Assembly (NCBI RefSeq): GCF_002259745.1 | Contig: NZ_MWWW01000016.1 | Location: 1-64,000 of the forward strand | Direction: 5' to 3' | DNA length: 64,000 nt | Origin: Bifidobacterium myosotis | Lineage (GTDB): Bacteria; Actinomycetota; Actinomycetes; Actinomycetales; Bifidobacteriaceae | In this document: one piece after another, positions 33,886-41,508 of the stretch | How positions within the stretch are numbered: position 1 is the stretch's first letter | How the letters are laid out: each line of letters opens with the position of its first letter | The notes under the pieces: generated by a model | The model's input: the letters and a program-made list of their open reading frames with translations, nothing else | Database searches by the model: none | Told to the model about the DNA's origin: nothing | Program-made: the position numbers and the translations under genes

Positions 33886-34686
33886 ATGACGAACGTACAG
33901 CGACTTGATGAGCGGGCCTATATGGCGAGTGGACGACGACGAGAGAGAACCTGTGGCGAGGCTGGATTCCAATACGAAATTGCTTTCCCATCCTGGGAAA
34001 GGGTCGAGCAACAGATGCATGAATTAGACAAGCGAGTGGAGGCCGAAGCGCGCAAGCAATATGAGCGACGTGAAATCTATCCTCTTGACTGGTGCTACCA
34101 GCTGGATGCTACGACGTTCATCTCGATGGCGGCCTTCGAGAGGATTCTTGGCGAAGAGCAAACACATTATATGCTGTGGAAGAACCGCAATGCAGATGTG
34201 TGGACGACAACGTATTGGGAGCTTCCTGAGGTCGTGGATTGCTTGTTGGAGCGCAGCATTGCTGACGGTGATGGGAATGAATGCTGTTTCACAGATGCGC
34301 AGCCGATCGACTATGCAAGGTCATGCACGTTCACGCCGGGCGAGATGTTGCGGCGTCAAAAAGCCGAGCAGGATGTGGAGCATGCTGCGGACGATGGGCT
34401 CAATTACGCGCTATATAGGCACCCTGACGTCGATGTAATCGAATGTGCGGGATATGCTGTGTTCGTTTCAACGCGCAATCCGAGCCGGACGGTCCGTGTC
34501 GAATATCGCGGAGATACGTGGATCATGCAGGCATTCGAGCAGTGTCGTCCTTGGGGTATTCCCGCACGCTTCGATTGGCGTGATGCACCGCTTGATATAC
34601 CCGGGACCGAGTATCGGCAACGATTCCAAGCGGCACGGTCGGCGTTCGACTACGCGATTGCATGGGTGGATGCTGAAGTGCGGTAA
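33886..34686 (+). CDS. Hypothetical protein, no recognised family
   Basis: About 266 residues, soluble, with many Trp, Tyr and Cys residues. An AGGAG six bases upstream fixes the start at MTNVQRLDE rather than the earlier ATG at 33868. There is no signal peptide or transmembrane segment. A helical stretch FPSWERVEQQMHELDKRVEAEARKQYERREIYPLDW precedes a probable mixed fold (TTTYWELPEVVDCLLERSI, VIECAGYAVFVSTRNPSRTVRVEYRG). GC is lower than in the core genes, suggesting acquired DNA. It stands alone after the mutT-helicase pair on the opposite strand. I cannot assign a function. Confidence 0.7.
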   Translation: MTNVQRLDERAYMASGRRRERTCGEAGFQYEIAFPSWERVEQQMHELDKRVEAEARKQYERREIYPLDWCYQLDATTFISMAAFERILGEEQTHYMLWKNRNADVWTTTYWELPEVVDCLLERSIADGDGNECCFTDAQPIDYARSCTFTPGEMLRRQKAEQDVEHAADDGLNYALYRHPDVDVIECAGYAVFVSTRNPSRTVRVEYRGDTWIMQAFEQCRPWGIPARFDWRDAPLDIPGTEYRQRFQAARSAFDYAIAWVDAEVR

Positions 34687-34738
34687 ACGCGGTGACCGTA
34701 TCGAACATAGGTGCCGGGCGCAGCGTCGTCCGCCAACG

Positions 34739-34805
34739 ACTTTTCCGACCATACTAGTAAAAGTGCCTCAGAAGTGTGGACTTTTACTAGTATGACCGGA
34801 AAAGT
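34739..34805. terminator. Large near-perfect hairpin
   Basis: Twenty-six-base arms, beginning ACTTTTCC and ending AAAAGT, with two mismatches and a 15-base spacer. It lies about 50 bases after the hypothetical gene. It could terminate that gene or be a member of the palindrome class found elsewhere in the window. The rest of 34687-34979 shows nothing. Confidence 0.5.
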
Positions 34806-34979
34806 CAGGCCACATCCCTCGAAAGTCCTTGATTGACTCAGCGATTGATGCGCAAAGCATAGCCGGACCGCACTTGGGCGGGTTTCTCCGAGTAGCATAT
34901 GAGGTGAGGGCATTTTCGCGATATGCGCGGAAGACGTCAGGAGACGTCACGCCACATGCCAAGCCAAAGGAGACCGGCC

Positions 34980-35312
34980 ATGATTCTCGTCACCACCACG
35001 CCGTCCGTGGACGGATATGTCATCACCAACTATCAGGGCATCGTGTTCGGCGAGGTGGTCGCCGGCGTGAACATGTTCAAGGACATCGGCGCAGGGTTCC
35101 GCAACATGTTCGGCGGACGCAGCCAGGGTTATGAGGAGGAGCTGACCAACGCCCGCAACGAGGCCATCGCCGAGATGCAGCAGCGCGCCGAGGCGCTGGG
35201 TGCGCACGCGGTGGTCGGCGTGGACGTCGATTACGAGGTGCTCGGCACGGACGGTTCCATGCTGATGGTCACCGCGTCCGGCACCGCCGTGCAGCTCGCG
35301 CGCAGGGGCTGA
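34980..35312 (+). CDS. YbjQ/UPF0145 family protein
   Basis: A 110-residue cytoplasmic protein. The pattern [79 protein letters not shown] is the full YbjQ family domain, sometimes called a heavy-metal-binding domain. The proteins form ring-like pentamers, and their role is not settled. AAAGGAG precedes the ATG by 7 bases. It is a single gene with no clear partner. Confidence 0.9.
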   Translation: MILVTTTPSVDGYVITNYQGIVFGEVVAGVNMFKDIGAGFRNMFGGRSQGYEEELTNARNEAIAEMQQRAEALGAHAVVGVDVDYEVLGTDGSMLMVTASGTAVQLARRG

Positions 35313-35433
35313 TTCGTACGTTTGCCGAGGTTCGTCGCCGAGGCTCGGCATGGTAACGGCGCGTACCCCGATCTGCGTGTCGTTGCATGATGCGCGCGCC
35401 TGCTCAGACGCCTAAGATGCGCTAAGAGAAGGT

Positions 35434-36291
35434 CTACAACGCGCACACAATCAGATAAATCGCCACAACGTGACATGTATACCCGACTATCGTGCCCACA
35501 TGAAACACCTCGTGAAACTCGAACCATCCGGGAATGGGATTCGGCTTGCGCAGTGCGAAGCATACGGCGCCGGCGATATACGCCGCGCCGCCGCAGGCGA
35601 TGAGTATGGTCGCCGCCGGACCCACCGCGGGCGCCGTCCATAACTGCGGGATGAGCGTCACCGGAGCCAGTCCCAGCACCACGTAGACGGTGGTGAACAC
35701 CCAGTTCGGGGCCTGAAGCCAGACGATATGCAGTATCGTGCCGATTGCGGCGGTCACCCAGATCACCGTGAGGTACGGCCTCCGGATCGCCGGACTGAGC
35801 GCGAACAGCACGGGCGTATTGGTCCCGGCGATGATGAGGAAGATGTTCGAGTAATCGATGCCGCACAGCACGCGGGTCACCTTCGCGCTGTGCCAGGATA
35901 CGACGTGCAGCAGCGCGCTGTTGCCGAACAGCAGTATTGCCGAGGCGCCATACACCGCGCAGGCCGCTTTGACGGGACCGGCCGGCGCGATGCAGATCAG
36001 TACGATGGACGCCGCAATGCACAGCGGCAAAGTGATGAGGTGCAGCCATCCGCGCAGGCGGGGCTTGCGATTGCCGAACGCGTCGACGGGGACGATCTGA
36101 CGCCTAGCCGCTTTCAGGGCCGCTTTGGCCTGACGGTAACGGTCGCGTGCGTCCCGGTAATGCGCTGCGGCACGCGCCAAAGCGGCGGCGTCCGTTCGCG
36201 CACGGCTCCTTTGGTTTGCGGACGCAGAAGGCGCGACCGATGTGCCGGAAGCCATTGTCCGCGTGGCCGGTGCGCTGGTGGAAACGCTCAT
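35434..36291 (-). CDS. Hemolysin III / PAQR family membrane protein
   Basis: About 285 residues. A polar N-terminus with a helical Ala/Arg stretch (residues 30-65) is followed by seven transmembrane segments. The conserved metal-site residues are visible: SALLHVVSWHS, GIDYSNIFLIIAGT and, near the end, GWFEFHEVFHVGTIVGYTCH. The family is related to adiponectin receptors and may hydrolyse lipids. The hemolysin label is historical. The start at 36291 is chosen because GAGG lies 8 bases upstream. The ATGs at 36297 and 36300 are too close to it. Confidence 0.9.
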   Translation of the reverse strand: MSVSTSAPATRTMASGTSVAPSASANQRSRARTDAAALARAAAHYRDARDRYRQAKAALKAARRQIVPVDAFGNRKPRLRGWLHLITLPLCIAASIVLICIAPAGPVKAACAVYGASAILLFGNSALLHVVSWHSAKVTRVLCGIDYSNIFLIIAGTNTPVLFALSPAIRRPYLTVIWVTAAIGTILHIVWLQAPNWVFTTVYVVLGLAPVTLIPQLWTAPAVGPAATILIACGGAAYIAGAVCFALRKPNPIPGWFEFHEVFHVGTIVGYTCHVVAIYLIVCAL

Positions 36292-36300
36292 GTTCATCAC

Positions 36301-36683
36301 CTCGGTGTGGCCGGCGTCGCTTGGCCGGCCATTAACTTACGCTACCGTAACCAAGTATAGGCGGCCGGGGTCTCGGATGTGTGACGTTCGCGCTCGCGTG
36401 AATTGCAGCGAGAATGGTTGTGGCTAGGCTCGGCGGCATACGACGGACGATCTGGTCGGCGTGCAGACGCTGCTGTTCGAGCCGTGCGGGCATGAGATCG
36501 TGGGCGGCGGTGATCACTACCGGGATTCGGACGCTGACAGCATGGTTGCGGATTGGTGCAGACGCTGCTGTTCCGTCCAACTCAGTGGGATTGAATAGTG
36601 AGTCATAGCTGAAGCATGCTCTCGGATGCGGGAGTCTGAAAACGGCATATTCTCCGGCATATTTTCCTGTGTCGGCATATGAA
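36301..36683. other. Gene-free stretch with an 18-bp direct repeat
   Basis: GTGCAGACGCTGCTGTTC occurs at 36461-36478 and 36556-36573, 95 bases apart. Short open frames here show no family resemblance. I see no gene. Confidence 0.4.
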
Positions 36684-36727
36684 AAAACCTCGGAACCGTT
36701 GATATTTCAACAGTTCCGAGGTTTTCA
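36684..36727 (-). terminator. Rho-independent terminator of tRNA-Leu
   Basis: Fifteen-base arms, CCTCGGAACCGTTGA and TCAACAGTTCCGAGG, with a 4-base loop. On the minus strand a TTTTTT run follows. It lies seven bases beyond the tRNA 3' end. Confidence 0.88.
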
Positions 36728-36733
36728 TCTGCG

Positions 36734-36816
36734 TGCGAGTGGGGGGAGTTGAACCCCCACGAGCATACACTCACTGCCACCTGAAGACAGCGCGTCTACC
36801 ATTCCGCCACACTCGC
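36734..36816 (-). tRNA. tRNA-Leu (CAG)
   Basis: Read on the minus strand it begins GCGAGTGTGGCGGAATGG. The acceptor GCGAGTG pairs with CACTCGC. The anticodon loop TTCAGGT gives CAG. A long variable arm (class II, TGAGTGTATGCTCG) and a GGTTCAACT T-loop are present. No CCA is encoded. It lies 133 bases downstream of tgt on the same strand. Confidence 0.93.
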
Positions 36817-36948
36817 AGACAATCGACTAACTTACACCCGGACCCGGGATTGCGCAATCGTCGGCGTGTCGCGGTTTGGGTGTGTCGATGATTGTCGGCG
36901 CATGGCGATGGCGTGAAAAGCGCTGCCATCGCCATGCGCCCCTCATAC

Positions 36949-38271
36949 TTACAGCCCCGGCTTGCGTGTGCCGTTGCCGTAGAAATGCGCCAGCGTCTCG
37001 TCGCGGAACTCGTCGAAGTATCCGCCGTCGATCGAGGCGCGGATGTCGTCCAGCAACTTCACGAAGAAGTGCTCGTTGTGAATCGTGGCCAGCGTGAACC
37101 CGTTGAACTCACGGGCGCGCAACAGGTGATCCACATAGGCGCGGGAGTAGTTGCTGCATGTGTAGCAGTCGCAGCCCTCTTCCAAAGGCCCGAAGTTGAA
37201 CTTGTTCTCCGCGCGCTTGATGTTGTATCGGCCGTTACGCGTGAAAATGGCGCCGTTGCGAGCACAGCGCGCGGGCGCCACGCAGTCGAACGTGTCGCCG
37301 CCGTTCTCCACGCATGCGAAGATGTCATCCACCGAGGCGATGCCCAGAACGTGACGCGGGCGGCTTTCCGGCATGGCATCGCAGATCCACGCGCAGGTGT
37401 CGCCGATGATGCGCTTCTCGATCGCGCCGCCGATGCCTACACCGTCGAAGTCGAGCGAGGCGATCTGCGCGGCGGCTTTCCGGCGCAGGTCCTCGTAGTT
37501 CGCGCCTTGCACCACGCCGTACAGCGCCTGATACGGCTTGCCCACTCGTTCCGCGGTCAGGCGCTCGTGCTCGGCCACGCAGCGCTTGGCCCAGCGGAAC
37601 GTGCGCTCCACCGAATCCTCCTGATACGACCTCGTGTTCATCAGCGTGGTGAGCTCGTCGAACGCGAACATGATATCCGCGCCCAGCTTGTGCTGGATGC
37701 CCATGGAGATCTCGGCGGAGAAGCGGTGCGAATCGCCGTTCAGCGGCGACTTGAACGTCACGCCATCCTCGTCCACCCACGCCATGCGTTCCTTGCCCTT
37801 GGCGATGATGTCGTCCGACTTCATGCCGGTCACATCCATCGCGAGCGTCTTCTTGAATCCGACGCCCAGCGACATGACCTGGAAGCCGCCGGAATCGGTG
37901 AACGTCGGTCCATCCCAATGCATGAAGCGGGCGAGGCCACCGGCGGCGTCCAGCACGTCCTCGCCGGGGCGCTCGAACAGGTGGAAGGCGTTGGCCAGCA
38001 GGCATTGTGCCCCGAGCGCCTTCATCGACTCGGGCAGTACGGCCTTCATTGCGGCCTGCGTGCCCACCGGCACGAACGCGGGAGTGCGGATGTCGCCGTG
38101 CGGCGTGTGGATGATGCCGGTGCGGCCGTACCGCGCTCCGTCGTGGCCCAGACCGTTCGCGGTGGAGGGCAGACGTGTGATGGTTTCGAAGTGGAAGGCG
38201 CCTCGATCGCCGGGCTTGCCCGGTTCGGCGCCGAGAGGATGCTCAAGAAGGCTTGTTTGGCTCGTCGTCAT
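36949..38271 (-). CDS. tgt: Queuine tRNA-ribosyltransferase
   Basis: A 440-residue enzyme exchanging guanine 34 for a queuine-type base in tRNAs with GUN anticodons. Recognisable parts are TPAFVPVGTQAAMKAVLPE, FTDSGGFQVMSL, ALYGVVQGANYEDLRR, GIGGAIEKRI and RHVLGIASVDDIFACVENGGDTFDCVAPAR. The zinc ligands are in CDCYTCSNYSRAYVDHLL. No queuosine biosynthesis genes are nearby, so a salvaged base may be used. It is a single gene, with the tRNA-Leu gene downstream. Confidence 0.95.
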   Translation of the reverse strand: MTTSQTSLLEHPLGAEPGKPGDRGAFHFETITRLPSTANGLGHDGARYGRTGIIHTPHGDIRTPAFVPVGTQAAMKAVLPESMKALGAQCLLANAFHLFERPGEDVLDAAGGLARFMHWDGPTFTDSGGFQVMSLGVGFKKTLAMDVTGMKSDDIIAKGKERMAWVDEDGVTFKSPLNGDSHRFSAEISMGIQHKLGADIMFAFDELTTLMNTRSYQEDSVERTFRWAKRCVAEHERLTAERVGKPYQALYGVVQGANYEDLRRKAAAQIASLDFDGVGIGGAIEKRIIGDTCAWICDAMPESRPRHVLGIASVDDIFACVENGGDTFDCVAPARCARNGAIFTRNGRYNIKRAENKFNFGPLEEGCDCYTCSNYSRAYVDHLLRAREFNGFTLATIHNEHFFVKLLDDIRASIDGGYFDEFRDETLAHFYGNGTRKPGL

Positions 38272-38314
38272 ACGTTCACTTTAGGCAAAAGGGCGGGAAA
38301 TTGTGAATAACTCG

Positions 38315-38505
38315 GTTGCAAGGGGTACATTTCCGCTTTCCCGGACAGCTATCTGCTTTGCAAGGGGTACCTGCCCAAGTAGCGAACCTGTCAAAACGGC
38401 GGAATGACATAGACATTGGGCGTTCAATACCTTGGGTAAGCCATTCGAGGTACCCCTTGCAAAGCAGATAGCTGTCCGCACAGTGCGGAATGTACCCCTC
38501 GCAAC
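38315..38505. repeat. Large inverted repeat with GCAAGGGGTAC ends
   Basis: Two ~59-base arms (38315-38373 and 38446-38505) run in opposite orientation around ~72 bases. Each arm itself carries two GGGGTAC motifs (GCAAGGGGTAC or GCGAGGGGTAC) and a shared GGACAGCTATCTGC core. The right arm has an extra small GTGCGG hairpin. It occupies most of the gap between tgt and the htrA-type gene (38272-38892). The rest of the gap shows only a possible -35 (TTGACT at about 38774). Confidence 0.75.
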
Positions 38506-38892
38506 GGAGAAAGGCGTTTTTGCCTGGTTGATTGTCTGAACAGGTACCTGTCCATGGCGCAGATGGGGCACGGATGGGGAGCGAGTGAGACGCTCCCGGC
38601 GGCGTTCACGGACCGCGGAATTGAAAAAGGCCCGGAGAAGGCGCGCGCCATGCGCGGGGATACCCGTAGTATGCCGGGAACGGCTGCCTGATTCCCCGCA
38701 TTGAGCGCGCCATGCCACGTTGCCCATAAGACTCCTCGGAGATTACTCATAGACTTTCAATGAACGTTCAGAAAACCTCCAGATTGACTGCCTTTACTAC
38801 AGGGTAGAGCACGAAAGGCATCGGGCGGCCGATACGATAGGCGCGGTCCCGAGGCCAAGAGACGTAACGAACACATCCACAAAGGAGCAGCA

Positions 38893-40950
38893 ATGGCTGA
38901 CGAATTCAACCCGCAGGGCGTCGACCAGACCCCGCACGGTAATGACGCGCATGAGACCTCCACGGCCTCGACCGGTGAGCACACGACTCCCGTGCCCACC
39001 CCGTCCATGTCCAACATTTCCGGCACCTCCAACGCCGGCGAGCCGACCGAGCAGGAGCCCGCCCAGACCGCGGTCACCGAGCCCATCCCGGACTATGCTT
39101 CCGCCAAGGGCGAGAGCACTGTGGTCTCCAACGCGCCGACCACTCCGAGCGCACCGACCGCATCCACTACGCCGGCCGCGCCCGCCGCCGGGCAGGACAC
39201 CCAGACCGCGCCTACGGCCCCGCTGTACCGCCCGGCCCCGGAATACGGCGCCTATGGCCCGGTACCCACGCAGAACGCCGCGACCCCTCAGAGCACGAAC
39301 GCCCAGAATCCCCAGTCCGGTCAGCAGAACGGCTTCCATTTCCCGTTCGGCGGCAACAACGCCGCACAGACCCCGCAGGGCCAGCCCGGCAACCGCAACC
39401 CGTACTTCACCAACAACCCGCAGCCCAGCAGCAACGGCAACCCGTTCGCGCCGGCCGGCTCCCAGAACGGCCACAGCGGTAATGCCAACAACGCCGGCGC
39501 CAACAACGGCAACCCGTTCACCACCCCCAATGGCCAGAACCCCGGCGGCATGTTCGTGGGCAACGGCGCGCCCGGCCAGCCCGGCACCCCGAACGGCCAG
39601 AACCCGATGCAGCCGGGTCAGCCCGGCCAGCCCGGCAACGGCCCGGTCGCCGCGGGCAAGCCCAAGGCTGCCGGTTACGTCCTCACCGCCGTGATCGCGG
39701 CCGTGGTGGCTTCCGCCCTGTGCCTCGGCCTCGGCTATGGCGCCCTCACCAGCGGCCTGGTCAAGGTGCCGACCACCAGCTCGCTGACCAGCGTGAGCTC
39801 GAACAAGTCCGGCTCCGGCACGGCCACCGCCAAGAGCGGCGAGGCCGTCGACTGGACCTCCGTGGCCTCCAGCGTCTCCGACTCCGTGGTCTCCATCCAG
39901 ACCCAGCTGAGCAACGGCACCGCCAAGGGCTCCGGCGCGATCATCGACACCGACGGACACATCGTCACCAACAACCATGTGATTTCCGGCGCCCAGCAGA
40001 TTCAGGTGACGCTCGCCAACGGCAACGTCTACAGCGCCACCCTCGTGGGCACCGACACCACCACCGACCTCGCCGTGATCAAGCTCGACAACCCGCCGAG
40101 CGACCTCAAGGCCGTGACCTTCGCCGATTCCGACAAGCTCGCGGTGGGCGAGAACGTGATGGCCATCGGCAACCCGCTCGGCTATGACGACACCGCCACC
40201 ACCGGCATCGTCTCCGCCCTCAATCGCCCGGTGACCGTGACCGACGACAACAACAACGAGATCGTCACCAACGCCGTCCAGATCGACGCGGCCATCAACC
40301 CCGGCAACTCCGGCGGCCCGACCTTCAACGGCGCCGGCCAGGTGATCGGCATCAACTCGTCCATTGCCTCCACCGCCACCTCCTCCGACTCGGCTGGCTC
40401 GATCGGCATCGGCTTCGCCATCCCGTCGAACCTCGTCAAGCGCGTGGCCGATGAGATCATCAAGGACGGCGCGGTCAAGCATGTGGCCCTCGGCGTCACC
40501 ATTTCCTCGGCCACCGTCGAGGCCGATGGCGTGACCCGCGGCGGCGCGAAGATCACCACCCCGTCCACCGGCGGTTCGGCGGTCGTCTCCGGCAGCCCCG
40601 CGGCCAAGGCCGGTCTCAAGGCCGACGACACGATCGTGGCCTTCAACGGCAACGCCGTCAACAACAACTACTCGCTGCTTGGTTACGTGCGCGCCGCCGC
40701 TCTCGGCGACAAGGTGACCCTCACCATCGTGCGCGACGGCAAGACCATGGATGTGGACGTCACGCTTGATCAGGAGGAGGCCTCCGTGAACGGCTCGTCC
40801 AGCTCCAACACGAACGGTAACAGCCAGAACAACCAGAATGGCAATGGTCAGAACGGCTACGGCAATGGCTCCAACGGTAACGGTAACGGCAACAGCGATG
40901 GCGGCACCGGTGACGACGGCGGCTTCTCCGACCCGTTCGGCCTCTGGTAA
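38893..40950 (+). CDS. htrA: HtrA/DegP-type trypsin-like serine protease with PDZ domain
   Basis: A 685-residue membrane-anchored envelope protease and chaperone that degrades misfolded exported proteins. The long N-terminal ~250 residues are Pro/Asn/Gln/Gly-rich and probably cytoplasmic. One transmembrane helix follows (about 258-280), then the protease domain with His362 (TNNHVIS), Asp392 (TTDLAVIKL) and Ser473 (NPGNSGGP). The PDZ domain covers about 530-620. The tail is an Asn/Gly repeat. AAAGGAG precedes the start. This is the usual actinobacterial architecture. Only one PDZ domain is visible. Confidence 0.94.
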   Translation: MADEFNPQGVDQTPHGNDAHETSTASTGEHTTPVPTPSMSNISGTSNAGEPTEQEPAQTAVTEPIPDYASAKGESTVVSNAPTTPSAPTASTTPAAPAAGQDTQTAPTAPLYRPAPEYGAYGPVPTQNAATPQSTNAQNPQSGQQNGFHFPFGGNNAAQTPQGQPGNRNPYFTNNPQPSSNGNPFAPAGSQNGHSGNANNAGANNGNPFTTPNGQNPGGMFVGNGAPGQPGTPNGQNPMQPGQPGQPGNGPVAAGKPKAAGYVLTAVIAAVVASALCLGLGYGALTSGLVKVPTTSSLTSVSSNKSGSGTATAKSGEAVDWTSVASSVSDSVVSIQTQLSNGTAKGSGAIIDTDGHIVTNNHVISGAQQIQVTLANGNVYSATLVGTDTTTDLAVIKLDNPPSDLKAVTFADSDKLAVGENVMAIGNPLGYDDTATTGIVSALNRPVTVTDDNNNEIVTNAVQIDAAINPGNSGGPTFNGAGQVIGINSSIASTATSSDSAGSIGIGFAIPSNLVKRVADEIIKDGAVKHVALGVTISSATVEADGVTRGGAKITTPSTGGSAVVSGSPAAKAGLKADDTIVAFNGNAVNNNYSLLGYVRAAALGDKVTLTIVRDGKTMDVDVTLDQEEASVNGSSSSNTNGNSQNNQNGNGQNGYGNGSNGNGNGNSDGGTGDDGGFSDPFGLW

Positions 40951-41508
40951 ACCCAAGTTCCGGTGAGGCTGGGCCGAGCTGGCCGGGGCAGTGCCTGACC
41001 GATAAGCGAGCAGTGCCGGAACTTGCATAACTGAAAATACGTCACATGACGCTGGACGGTCGCCGCCGAGCGCCATGTCGGACAATCGAAGGACCGTGGA
41101 GGGTGAGCTCCCACGGTCCTTTTGTTATGCGTCGTACGGTTCGTACGGTTGCCGCCGCGCCCTGCGCGATATGGGCTTGCGCCGCCGCGTTTCTCCGCGC
41201 TGCTTGGCCGTTCGCCGGCAAGCACGCTGATTGCGGCTTGCGCGGCTGGGATCATCTTCCGCGCGGCTCGACTCGCGATGCGACGAAAGTCCCATATATC
41301 CGGCACCATAGGAGATGCAAGAGTTTGCAATAACTGAATACCGATTCTTTACGCCGTGTATCGGAAGGTCGCGCGGGGCTCGCAACGGGTCCGGCACAGA
41401 CGCCGATGGGTTAACAAGGCGTGACCACAGTGCCGATCACGGCAGGCCACGCACGTATACCCGCAATGCCGCCGCGATGGGCTCCGTATACGATCGTAAG
41501 GAGCAGTG
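40951..41508. other. Intergenic stretch between htrA and the P-type ATPase
   Basis: It holds a hairpin terminator at 41091-41123 and otherwise only short frames without family resemblance. A TAAGGAG ribosome site at its end belongs to the ATPase gene. Confidence 0.5.
41091..41123 (+). terminator. Rho-independent terminator after htrA
   Basis: GGACCGTGG and CCACGGTCC arms with a TTTT tail, about 140 bases downstream of the htrA stop. Confidence 0.75.

Noticed and set aside
38797-41085. 762-codon minus-strand frame opposite htrA
   Set aside because: It is Val/Gly/His-rich without family motifs. The plus strand encodes a complete HtrA protease with catalytic triad.
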